Assembly (NCBI GenBank): GCA_029260415.1
Contig: JAJDDH010000352.1
Span: 1 to 15,586 of the forward strand
Length of the DNA: 15,586 nt
Direction of reading: 5' to 3'
Source: Phycisphaerales bacterium
GTDB taxonomy: Bacteria; Planctomycetota; Phycisphaerae; Phycisphaerales; UBA1924
Positions 1 through 6,777 of this stretch are shown one piece after another (the first letter of the stretch is position 1; each line of letters begins with the position of its first letter). The notes under the pieces are model-generated. The model did not search any database. It was not told the origin of the DNA and saw nothing but the letters and a program-made list of their open reading frames with translations. The position numbers and the translations under genes were made by a program.

Positions 1-1132
1 CCTGCTGTACCGCAACAACCAGGACGGGACGTTCACGAACGTCGCGGCGCCGCTCGGCGTGGACGACGGCGAGGCGCCCAGCCTGGGCGTGCGGTTCCTG
101 GACTACGACCGTGACGGGGACGCGGACATCTACCTGGGCAACGACACGGGGAGCGCCCCGGAATGGCAGAACCGGTTCTACGAGAACCAGGGCGACGGCA
201 CGTTCAATGACATCACCGCGTTCACCCGGACCGAGGCCAACGTGGACTGCATGGGCATCGCGGTCGGCGACATGAACCTCGACGGCTTGCAGGACCTGTA
301 CCTGACCAACGCCCCGGACGGCAACCTGCTGCTGATCACCCGCGGGGACGGGACGTTCGACGACAAGACCGCCGCGGGCAACGTTGGCTCGTTCGTCGCT
401 GGGGCTGGCGCGCTGTTCTTCGACTATGACAACGACCGGTACCTCGATCTGTTCGTCTGCAACCAGGCGGCGCCCAACCGGATGTACGTGCGCGAGAACG
501 GGGCGTGGCCCTGCACCGATCTGGCTTCGGCGCTGGGCCTGGACGAGCTGGATCCGTCGTACTGCGTGGCCGCGGGGGACGTGGACAACGACGGCGACCT
601 GGACCTGATCGTCCAGACCCACGCGCAGCGCCTCGCGCTGCACATCAACAACCAGGGCCAGAACCTGAGCTGGGTGAAGTTTCAGGTCGTCGGGCAGGGC
701 GCCAACCTGCTGGGCGTGGGCGCGCAGGTTGACGTGACCTCCGGGGGCTTCACGCTGATGGGCGAGGTGTTCGGCGGGCACGGCGCCAAGTCGCAGAACC
801 ACCGCGTGCTGCACTTCGGGCTCCGGGACAACGCGTTCCTGGATGACGTGACCATCACCTGGCCCGGCGGGGACAGCCGCACGCTCACGGGCTACTTCGG
901 GCACTCCACCTGGACGCTCTACCCGCCCGAGCGGATGGGCGACGCGAACAACGACGGGCGCGTGGACGGGGCGGACATCCTCGCCGCACGGGCCAGCATG
1001 AAGACCTTCTTCCAGCCCGGGCACGAGATCTTCGACATGGACGGCAACGGGTACCTGAACGACCAGGACCTGGAGCTCATGGGCCTGCGGGTCACCAACC
1101 GCTTCCAGCGCGGGCTTCGCGCCGGGCCGTGA
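1..1132 (+). CDS. CRTAC1-like FG-GAP/VCBS repeat protein with UnbV domain and C-terminal dockerin-like module (5' partial)
   Basis: The reading frame is open from base 2, so the gene starts before the window; 376 residues are visible. Several Asp-rich FG-GAP/VCBS-type repeats are seen (FLDYDRDGDADIYLGND, AVGDMNLDGLQDLYLTN, FFDYDNDRYLDLFVCN, AAGDVDNDGDLDLIVQ), the pattern of calcium-binding beta-propeller blades. An ASPIC/UnbV-like domain follows (from about WVKFQVVG, with VGAQVDVTSGG, HFGLRDN and ITWPGGDSR), which together define the CRTAC1-like family. The last 65 residues hold two EF-hand-like loops, DANNDGRVDGAD and DMDGNGYLNDQDL, resembling a type I dockerin. Such proteins are exported and are abundant in planctomycetes; ligand and role are unknown. 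The signal peptide lies outside the window. The TGA stop at 1130-1132 abuts the stop of the convergent gene with no spacer. Confidence 0.88.
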   Translation, partial: LLYRNNQDGTFTNVAAPLGVDDGEAPSLGVRFLDYDRDGDADIYLGNDTGSAPEWQNRFYENQGDGTFNDITAFTRTEANVDCMGIAVGDMNLDGLQDLYLTNAPDGNLLLITRGDGTFDDKTAAGNVGSFVAGAGALFFDYDNDRYLDLFVCNQAAPNRMYVRENGAWPCTDLASALGLDELDPSYCVAAGDVDNDGDLDLIVQTHAQRLALHINNQGQNLSWVKFQVVGQGANLLGVGAQVDVTSGGFTLMGEVFGGHGAKSQNHRVLHFGLRDNAFLDDVTITWPGGDSRTLTGYFGHSTWTLYPPERMGDANNDGRVDGADILAARASMKTFFQPGHEIFDMDGNGYLNDQDLELMGLRVTNRFQRGLRAGP

Positions 1133-2776
1133 TCAGAGCCTGAGCACGCGCCCGCGGATCAGCTCGCACATGACGGGGTTGATGCGCTGTCTGACCAGCC
1201 AGCTGACGGTGGGCGGGGCGACGGCGTCGCCAAACCCGAACAGCGCATCATCGTTGGAGATCCCCTCGGCGTTGAGGCGGAACTCGCCCCCGCTCTTGTA
1301 GCTCCCGTCCTTCTTCACCTCGTCGGCGCCCATGAGCCTGGAGCACTCGCGCGGGGTGAGCAGGCGGACGCGCCAGCCATGGCTGTCCACGCGGACGAGG
1401 ATCTGCTTGGCGCTGCCGCCCTTGGGGCAGCGGAGGCAGCCGGCGATGCCATCAAACCGCAGCTCGGCCATCGAGCGTCCCTTGCGCATGCGCCGGAACG
1501 CGGTCGCGTGGACCATGCCCGATGTTTCGAGGCCTCGCTCGATCATGCCCAGGTGGCGCTCGCTGACCTGGCCCTTGATTTTCTCGACCCGCTCGCGTGA
1601 CCACCAGGCGGGGTGGTCCTCGGGCAGGTCCTCGAGGATGTCGGTGACCATTGTTGTGCGCACGGGCAGGGGCGGCATCGGGCGGATCGCCCAGGGCAGG
1701 TCCGCGTTGGCGCGCATGAACAGCTGCAGGCGCTCGGGTCGGAGCGGGTCGGACGGGTCGAGCTGGTCGGGGGTGATGGTGGGCACGTCGTCGATGTCTT
1801 CGCGGACGCCCACCACAAACAGGCGAGGGCGGGACTGGGGGACGAAGTGTCTCGCGTCGATGGCGACCGAGTCGAGGCGGTATCCGTTCTGGCTGAGTCG
1901 GTCGAGGCAGATGCGAAAGTCCGCGCCGCCGTGGCTGTGCACCAGGCCCACGACGTTCTCGAGGATGACGAAGGGCGGGCGCTGGTCGTCCAGCTGGCTG
2001 AGCAGGTCGGCGAAGTGGAGGTAGGCCGAGGACTGGGGGCCGTGCTCGATGCCGCGGCGCTGACCCGCGAGCGAGAGATCGGTGCACGGGAAGCACGCGG
2101 CCATCAGCCCGACCCCGGGCACGGACTCGGGCCCGATGGCCTGGATGGGGCGGTCGTCGAGCTGCACGCGTTCGTCGCGGAGGTTGTGCAGGTAGAGGCG
2201 GCGCTTGGTCGCGTCATAGTCGTTGGCCCAGATCGTGCGCCAGCCCGCGCCCTTGAGCCCGAGGCGCATGAGCCCGATGCCGGCGAAGAAATCGGCGGTT
2301 GTTCCTGAGGCGGCGATGCTCAGCGGGCTGGGCGCCTCGCGTCCGTCGCGGATGTCGATCAGGCGTTGGGCGCACGCGTCGGGGTCGGCCAGGACGTCCG
2401 ACTCCCAGAGTCGGATGACGCCCCAGCCCGCGGCGAGTAGATCGGCGGTGCTGCGGATGTCGCGCTGGATGTTGCGGTGGATCTTCTCCGACCAGTAGTC
2501 GGGGTCTTTGCCCCCCTGGAACTGGGCCTCGAGATTCGTCAGCCCGCGTCGGCGCCACTGCGCGCCGTGCCAGAGCTCGCCGTCGATGAAGCAGGCGAGT
2601 TTCTGGCGTTTGAACGCCAGATCGGGCTTCCCGGGCAGATCGGTCGCCTGACGCGCCGGGCGGGCGCCCAGGCGGCGGAGCGCGCTGGTGAGGGCCAGCT
2701 CGGGCTCGGTCCCGCTGGCCTTGACGCGGCGCATCAGCTCGCTGCGGTCTGCGGTGGAGAGAAAGTCGGGGGTCAC
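1133..2776 (-). CDS. Vsr-type endonuclease / DNA (cytosine-5) methyltransferase fusion protein
   Basis: One uninterrupted 547-residue chain. Residues about 5-145 match Vsr, the nuclease that nicks at T:G mismatches left by 5-methylcytosine deamination: RRVKASGTEPEL, LPGKPDLAF with the catalytic Asp at 52, FIDGELWHG with Trp69 and His70, YWSEKIHRNIQRD with Asp106, and GWGVIRLWES. After a short linker, residues 158-535 form a complete C5 methyltransferase: motif I TADFFAGIG, motif IV ACFPCTDLS with nucleophile Cys231, motif VI ENVVG (273-277), motif VIII QSRPRLFVVG (314-323), a target-recognition stretch about 325-465, motif IX LLTPRECSRLMG and motif X ALFGFGDAVAPPTVSWL. The frame is open 38 codons further upstream, but the GTG at 2776 has a good AAGGAG site 5 nt away and the Vsr homology starts directly after it. 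The zinc ligands of E. coli Vsr are absent. No restriction enzyme gene is visible nearby. The target sequence cannot be predicted. Confidence 0.92.
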   Translation of the reverse strand: MTPDFLSTADRSELMRRVKASGTEPELALTSALRRLGARPARQATDLPGKPDLAFKRQKLACFIDGELWHGAQWRRRGLTNLEAQFQGGKDPDYWSEKIHRNIQRDIRSTADLLAAGWGVIRLWESDVLADPDACAQRLIDIRDGREAPSPLSIAASGTTADFFAGIGLMRLGLKGAGWRTIWANDYDATKRRLYLHNLRDERVQLDDRPIQAIGPESVPGVGLMAACFPCTDLSLAGQRRGIEHGPQSSAYLHFADLLSQLDDQRPPFVILENVVGLVHSHGGADFRICLDRLSQNGYRLDSVAIDARHFVPQSRPRLFVVGVREDIDDVPTITPDQLDPSDPLRPERLQLFMRANADLPWAIRPMPPLPVRTTMVTDILEDLPEDHPAWWSRERVEKIKGQVSERHLGMIERGLETSGMVHATAFRRMRKGRSMAELRFDGIAGCLRCPKGGSAKQILVRVDSHGWRVRLLTPRECSRLMGADEVKKDGSYKSGGEFRLNAEGISNDDALFGFGDAVAPPTVSWLVRQRINPVMCELIRGRVLRL

Positions 2777-2781
2777 GCGGG

Positions 2782-2787
2782 CTCCTT
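2782..2787 (-). promoter_or_regulatory. Ribosome binding site fixing the GTG start of the Vsr-methyltransferase fusion
   Basis: On the minus strand AAGGAG lies 5 nt before the GTG at 2776-2774. This supports that GTG over the upstream in-frame start at 2890, whose extra 38 residues are Arg/Pro-rich and match no known part of Vsr. Confidence 0.7.
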
Positions 2788-2907
2788 GCGTGGAGTCTAT
2801 CGGTGGGGGATGGGGGCATCGCGCGCGTGGAGAACCGCGGGCGTTGCCCCGATCCGCGATGCTCCGTAGTCTGTGGACGCCGGGGGTCACGGAAGACGGG
2901 AGGCGCG

Positions 2908-3594
2908 ATGGGCGTTCTTGGCAAAATCTTTGGGTCGCGCCGGGCGCGGACGGGCGATCTGGCGCCCCGGACGCCGGTCTCGATCGACGCGACGGGCGAT
3001 GCGAGCAGCGACGGCGTGGTCGCCGCGGGGCGCTCGCTGGGTCGCAACGAGGCGATGGCCGAGCTGCAGCGGAACTACAACGAGGTCATCACGCTGGTCC
3101 GCAAGGTGGACTCGCACCTGGATAAAGCTGACATGCGTTCGCAGCGACTGGTGGATCTGGCGGAGCGGACCGCGGCATCGCTCGAGGCGCTGCCCGCGCT
3201 CCGCGATCAGCAATCGGAGCTCAACGAGACGGTCGGGCGCCTGCTCGAGGCGACGCGCGAGAGCCAGACGCGCCACGAGGCGACGCTGCAGCGCCAGACC
3301 GCGGCGTTCGAGGACATGCACCGGATGGTCGAGCACGCGGAGCACGGCCAGGAACGCCTCTCGGGCGCCCTGGACCAGTTCTCCGGCTCGATGGGCACGA
3401 TGGGCGATGCGACCGGTCGCCTGGGCGACGCGCTGGCCTCGCTGCGGCAGACCGACCTGGACCGCGAGGCGGAGCTGGCCCGGATGGTCGCCCGGTCCAA
3501 CCGGGTGATGATGGCCTGCATGGGCGGGGTGGCGCTGATGGTCATCGTCACGCTCGTGGTCGTGGCGATGGTGGTCACGGGCTCGTCGGCGTAG
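2908..3594 (+). CDS. Tail-anchored coiled-coil protein of unknown function
   Basis: 228 residues, family not recognised. Start chosen at the ATG at 2908, which has GGGAGG 4 nt upstream; the open frame upstream to 2803 lacks coding character. The N-terminus MGVLGKIFGSRR is short, basic and possibly amphipathic. Residues about 45-195 are strongly helical, rich in Glu, Gln, Arg and Ala with heptad-like spacing (ELQRNYNEVITLVRKVDSHL, ERTAASLEALPALRDQQSEL), suggesting a coiled coil. Residues about 200-224 form one hydrophobic membrane segment (VALMVIVTLVVVAMVV), leaving only four residues after it. There is no signal peptide, so the protein probably sits in the membrane by its C-terminus with the coiled coil in the cytoplasm. 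It is transcribed away from the Vsr-methyltransferase fusion across a 131-bp divergent gap. Structural or septum-related roles are possible but unsupported. Confidence 0.8.
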   Translation: MGVLGKIFGSRRARTGDLAPRTPVSIDATGDASSDGVVAAGRSLGRNEAMAELQRNYNEVITLVRKVDSHLDKADMRSQRLVDLAERTAASLEALPALRDQQSELNETVGRLLEATRESQTRHEATLQRQTAAFEDMHRMVEHAEHGQERLSGALDQFSGSMGTMGDATGRLGDALASLRQTDLDREAELARMVARSNRVMMACMGGVALMVIVTLVVVAMVVTGSSA

Positions 3595-3665
3595 CCTCGG
3601 CGCCCTCGCGCGAACCCGCGGCTGTTTCTCTTGCACCGGCGGCGCATTGTGCCGACACTCGGGGC

Positions 3666-5114
3666 ATGATCCGTACCCAACGATGTGCTCTGATGGCCCT
3701 GCTGCTCGTGCTCCCGCTGGGCGCGTGCGCCGAGTCGCCCCCAATTACCATGGACCGCAGTGCCGGGGCCGGGCTGGCGCCATCATCGACGGCGGTGGAC
3801 AGCGAACGCCTGTACGTGCGGTTCAGCCCGCCGGGCGAGCCCATCACGCTCCAGGGCGGGCAGCGGACGACGCGCCTGCTGATCGACGCGGACGCGGACG
3901 CCCAGACCGGGATGCGGTACGAGAGCACGGGCCAGGCGCTGGGGGTTGATCTGGAGATCCAGATCTCGCCCGCGCAGGCGGACGGTTCGCCCGGGGTGGG
4001 CGCCGCGGCGTGGGCCTGGGGCTCGGACCACCGCAAGATCAGACTCTCGCACAGCGAGATCGGGTTCATCTTCACCCCCAGCTACGCGGCCCGCGATTTC
4101 GAGGCGCGGATCGATCGGGCCCTGAGCCCCGAGGTCCAGCGCCGCCTGGGCTCAACGGTCCGGACGCTGGGCTCGACGCAGCGGGTGCGGGTGCGCGTGG
4201 CGCAGATGGATCGGGACGGGCGGGAGCTGTGGGCCTCGGGCGTGATGGAGGCGAGCGCGCCGCCCGCGGGCGTGCGGGCGCCCAGCGGCGTCATCCCCAG
4301 CCGGGCGCCCGGGAGCGTGCGGGTGGTGAGCCACAACGTGCTGCACGCCAGCCCGGGCAAGGACCCGGGCGAGTTCGTGCGGATGTACCGGGCCCTGGAG
4401 CCCCACGTGATCCTGGTCCAGGAATGGGACGGGTACAGCGGGGAGATGCTCGCGGCGTGGTTCAACGAGCGGGTCCCCATCGACGGGACGTGGAGCGCCG
4501 TCGCGCACCAAAGCGAGCGCGCGGGCGTGGCGGTCGTCAGCCGTCTGCCCGTCCGCGAGGCGCTGACCGAGCCCATCGAAGCGCCGGGGGGGAACTGGCC
4601 GGTGCGGTTTGTCGGGGCGGTTGTGGAGTCGGACGCGGGACCGATGCTCGTGGGCAGCATGCACCTCAAGTGCTGCGGCTCGGCGGGCAGCCCCGAGGAC
4701 GAGCGACGCGTGCACGAGACCCGGGCGATCAACGCGTTTGTGCAGCGGGCGATGGACGAGCGGGGGATCGGGATGTGCGTGCTGGGGGGGGATCTGAACC
4801 TGGTGGGGTCGAGGCCGCCGTTGGACGTGCTGCGGGCGGGACTCGACGCGGACGGGTCTGATCTCGAGACAGCGGGCGCGGTGGTGGTCGGCGACACCTG
4901 GCGGCACACGTGGACCGACGACCGGTCGCTGTTCACGCCCGGGCGTCTGGACTGGATGGTCTACTCGGGCTCGTCGCAGCGGGAGACGAGCGCGTTTGTG
5001 CTGGAGACCCGGGGGCTCTCGCGAGGGGCGCTGTCGCGGACCGGGCTGCGCCAGAACGACTCGCGGGCGAGTGATCACCTGCCGGTGGTGGCGGACTTCG
5101 TGCCTAGGCGGTGA
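3666..5114 (+). CDS. Lipoprotein with endonuclease/exonuclease/phosphatase (EEP) domain
   Basis: 482 residues. The N-terminus is a lipoprotein signal with lipobox LPLGAC and the lipidated Cys at 21, so the protein is predicted to be exported and membrane-anchored. Residues about 48-195 form a separate, probably beta-rich domain that I do not recognise (LYVRFSPPGEPITLQ, RLLIDADADAQTG, GVDLEIQISP). Residues about 217-480 are an EEP (DNase I/sphingomyelinase-like) domain with the expected active-site series: Asn224 in SHN, Glu253 in VQEW, His333 in SMHLK, Asp376 and Asn378 in GGDLN, Asp429 in GRLDWMV, and Asp470-His471 in ASDHLPV. All metal and catalytic positions appear intact, so it should be an active phosphoesterase; the substrate (DNA, phospholipid or phosphorylated sugar) is unknown. 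The downstream neighbour rnc converges on it after 17 bp. Confidence 0.87.
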   Translation: MIRTQRCALMALLLVLPLGACAESPPITMDRSAGAGLAPSSTAVDSERLYVRFSPPGEPITLQGGQRTTRLLIDADADAQTGMRYESTGQALGVDLEIQISPAQADGSPGVGAAAWAWGSDHRKIRLSHSEIGFIFTPSYAARDFEARIDRALSPEVQRRLGSTVRTLGSTQRVRVRVAQMDRDGRELWASGVMEASAPPAGVRAPSGVIPSRAPGSVRVVSHNVLHASPGKDPGEFVRMYRALEPHVILVQEWDGYSGEMLAAWFNERVPIDGTWSAVAHQSERAGVAVVSRLPVREALTEPIEAPGGNWPVRFVGAVVESDAGPMLVGSMHLKCCGSAGSPEDERRVHETRAINAFVQRAMDERGIGMCVLGGDLNLVGSRPPLDVLRAGLDADGSDLETAGAVVVGDTWRHTWTDDRSLFTPGRLDWMVYSGSSQRETSAFVLETRGLSRGALSRTGLRQNDSRASDHLPVVADFVPRR

Positions 5115-5131
5115 GGCCCGGGCGGTGAGGC
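5107..5131. repeat. 11-bp tandem direct repeat between convergent stops
   Basis: GGCGGTGAGGC occurs at 5107-5117 and again at 5121-5131, a 14-bp period. The first copy contains the TGA stop of the EEP lipoprotein gene, and the second ends at the base before the rnc stop. It looks like a small local duplication. No terminator hairpin is visible in this 17-bp gap. Confidence 0.65.
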
Positions 5132-5863
5132 TCAGTCCTCGACGATGCGGACGTCGCCCTTGTCGTCGTGGTGGACGACGCCCAGCTCGCGCAGGGCGTT
5201 GAGGGCGGCTGCCTGCTCGGCCTGCTTCTTGGACTGTCCCCAGCTGGCCTCGTGCTGATGGCCGTCGAGCTCGACGCCGATCTTGAAGGCCTTGGCGTGG
5301 TCGGGGCCCTTCTCGTCGAGGATGCGGTACATGGGGGTCATGCCCAGGCTCTGCTGGGCGTGCTGCTGGAGGACGGACTTGAAGTTCTGCTGGTGCCCGG
5401 ACTCGGCGGCCCGCTTGATGAACGGGTCGAGCAGCGGGACGAGGAAGGCGCGGGCGGCGTCGATATCCACGTCGAGGTAGATCGCGGCGATGACGGCCTC
5501 GAGGGCCGCGGCGCCCAGCGAGCTGGGCAGGTCGCCCGCGGTCTGCATCCCCTTGCCCACGAGCATGAACCGCTCGAGCTCGAGCTTGCCCGCGATGCGG
5601 GCGCACGCCTTGCGCGAGACGACCGAGGATTTGATCTTGGTCATCTCGCCCTCGAGCAGCCTGGGGTACTTCTCGTAGATGCGCTCGCAGGCGATGAGCC
5701 CGAGCACCGAGTCACCCAGGAACTCGAGGCGCTCGTTGGATTCGACGCGTGAGTCCGAGATCGAGGCGTGGCGCATCGCCCGCTCGATGAGGTCACGATC
5801 GCGAAAGGTGTGCCCGAGCGTGTGCTCGAGCGCGCGCAGCTGTTCGTCTTCCATCCGAATCAC
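5132..5863 (-). CDS. rnc: Ribonuclease III
   Basis: 243 residues, usual length for the family. RNase III cleaves double-stranded RNA in rRNA and mRNA processing. The N-terminal domain carries the signature NERLEFLGDSVL (43-54), with metal/catalytic residues Glu47 and Asp51, and a second acidic site around Glu122 in LEAVIAAIYLD. The C-terminal dsRNA-binding domain runs about 160-228 (NFKSVLQQHAQQ, ASWGQSKKQAEQAAALNAL). Oddity: the conserved Asp three residues before Glu122 (E. coli Asp114) is Ala119. The start may be GTG at 5863 or ATG at 5854; GAAGG is 4 nt from the GTG but 13 nt from the ATG, so the GTG is preferred. It is transcribed away from rpmH. Confidence 0.95.
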   Translation of the reverse strand: MIRMEDEQLRALEHTLGHTFRDRDLIERAMRHASISDSRVESNERLEFLGDSVLGLIACERIYEKYPRLLEGEMTKIKSSVVSRKACARIAGKLELERFMLVGKGMQTAGDLPSSLGAAALEAVIAAIYLDVDIDAARAFLVPLLDPFIKRAAESGHQQNFKSVLQQHAQQSLGMTPMYRILDEKGPDHAKAFKIGVELDGHQHEASWGQSKKQAEQAAALNALRELGVVHHDDKGDVRIVED

Positions 5864-6187
5864 ACAACCTTCATCCGACCCACACGCTGGTGGGCGGACG
5901 CGGTCGCTCGTCGATCGGGCGGGCGGGGGCGCCGAGACCCTGGCTCCCTCGTCCGGCCGCGCGTCGAGCGGTCGCGGCCCAGAACAGACGCCGGGGGTAC
6001 GAAACCCGGCCAGGGCTCAGCGTACCAGCCCGGATTCGCCCGGGGGAGGCCGATCGGGGCCCAATTCTGGCGGAGCGGGGCCCTGGTGAACCTGGGGCTG
6101 GTCTTTGGGCTGGCCTCCGGGCGGGGGCGGGCCTACCGTTGTGGCCCGCCGGGGAGAGTCCCGGCCAGAATCGCGGAGAAGCCTCGG
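5864..6187. other. Divergent intergenic region between rnc and rpmH
   Basis: 324 bp without a convincing gene. It must hold the start signals of both rnc (-) and rpmH (+), but no good -35/-10 pair could be picked by eye. CGGGGCCC occurs twice at 6055-6062 and 6076-6083, starts exactly 21 bp apart, and CCCGG/CCGGG arms around ATTCG near 6028-6043 could form a small hairpin. I looked for tRNA, RNase P RNA and SRP RNA features on both strands and found none. Confidence 0.6.
5868..5872 (-). promoter_or_regulatory. Ribosome binding site for rnc
   Basis: GAAGG on the minus strand is 4 nt before a GTG (5863) and 13 nt before an ATG (5854). The spacing favours the GTG start. The two alternatives differ by only three residues. 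Confidence 0.45.
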
Positions 6188-6328
6188 ATGCATTACCCAA
6201 AGCGGACCAGCAACGTCAAACGCCGCCGCCAGCTCGGCTTCCGGGCTCGCATGAAGACCCGCTCCGGGCGGAAGCTCATCAACGCGCGTCGCCGTCGCGG
6301 TCGGAAGATCGCGGCCAAGGGCCTCTGA
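6188..6328 (+). CDS. rpmH: 50S ribosomal protein L34
   Basis: 46 residues, normal for bacterial L34, a small basic protein of the large ribosomal subunit. The core PKRTSNVKRRRQLGFRARMK and the following GRKLINARRRRGRK match the family's KRT-x-QPS-KRKR-x-HGFRARM...GR-x-VLxxRRxKGR pattern, although the usual QPS is replaced by SNV. GGAGAA lies 8 nt before the ATG. In most bacteria rnpA follows immediately; here a terminator follows and no rnpA is present in the next 600 bp. The longer open frame reaching back to 5768 is not coding. Confidence 0.96.
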   Translation: MHYPKRTSNVKRRRQLGFRARMKTRSGRKLINARRRRGRKIAAKGL

Positions 6329-6357
6329 GCGCCCCCACCACCTCCAGCCTCACCCGA

Positions 6358-6391
6358 GCCCGTGTCGCCCCGCGACGCGGGCTTTCTCTTT
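6358..6391 (+). terminator. Intrinsic terminator of rpmH
   Basis: GCCCGTGTCGC (6358-6368), loop CCC, GCGACGCGGGC (6372-6382): an 11-bp stem with one G-U pair, followed by TTTCTCTTT. It lies 30 bp after the rpmH stop. Confidence 0.8.
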
Positions 6392-6747
6392 GACAACTCC
6401 TGGGCGCCCAGCGCCGGTGGTTGCGGCGCAATCGGCGGCGTTGACGCCCCAGCGCTGCGGTCTGTTCCGGTTGCGACGCGTTGACGCGGCGCGCTGCACG
6501 AACGCGCCCGCGCGTGTCATTCAGGCTGCGCGTGCGCGCGGTGGAAGGCCTGGCAAGATGTAACGGTTGTAGCGGCGCGACTGCGCGGGTTGGTGGGACG
6601 GGCGCGGCGCAAACATCACGCGTGACGCCGGTAAAAACTGTTCGTTGCACGCGTCACCGCCGGCGCGATCGAAAGAGTCGTGCCTTGCGTTGCAATCGTC
6701 GCTGGCGCGTGTCTTGTGTGGGTGGCCAGCGGGTTAGGAACCGCCGG

Positions 6748-6777
6748 CTCCCGACCGGGCGTGTGCCCGGCGGGGAG
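6748..6777 (+). promoter_or_regulatory. Stable hairpin in the leader of the 6926 gene
   Basis: CTCCC, an internal GA/CG mismatch, CCGGGC, loop GTGT, GCCCGG, GGGAG: about 11 G-C-rich base pairs. No U-run follows, so it is not an intrinsic terminator. It ends about 150 nt before the ATG at 6926 and could stabilise or regulate the transcript. Function is inferred only from position and stability. Confidence 0.45.

Noticed and set aside
2777..2890. An N-terminal extension of 38 residues on the Vsr-methyltransferase fusion
   Set aside because: Arg/Pro-rich and without homology; the internal GTG has a well-placed AAGGAG.
4152..5606. A 484-codon open frame on the minus strand across the EEP lipoprotein gene and rnc
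   Set aside because: Arg/Pro/His-rich translation with no motif; it overlaps two well-supported genes in other frames.
5864..6187. Possible tRNA or RNase P RNA between rnc and rpmH (a TTCG-containing stem near 6028-6043)
   Set aside because: No acceptor stem, anticodon arm or RNase P core sequence could be fitted on either strand.
6438..6502. Promoters using the two TTGACG words at 6440 and 6480
   Set aside because: The bases 17 bp downstream (GTTCCG, GCGCCC) do not resemble a -10 box; the words are better described as a direct repeat.
6748..6777. Hairpin at 6748-6777 as an intrinsic terminator
   Set aside because: It is followed by CGGGGAGGAG-type sequence with no T-run on the plus strand.
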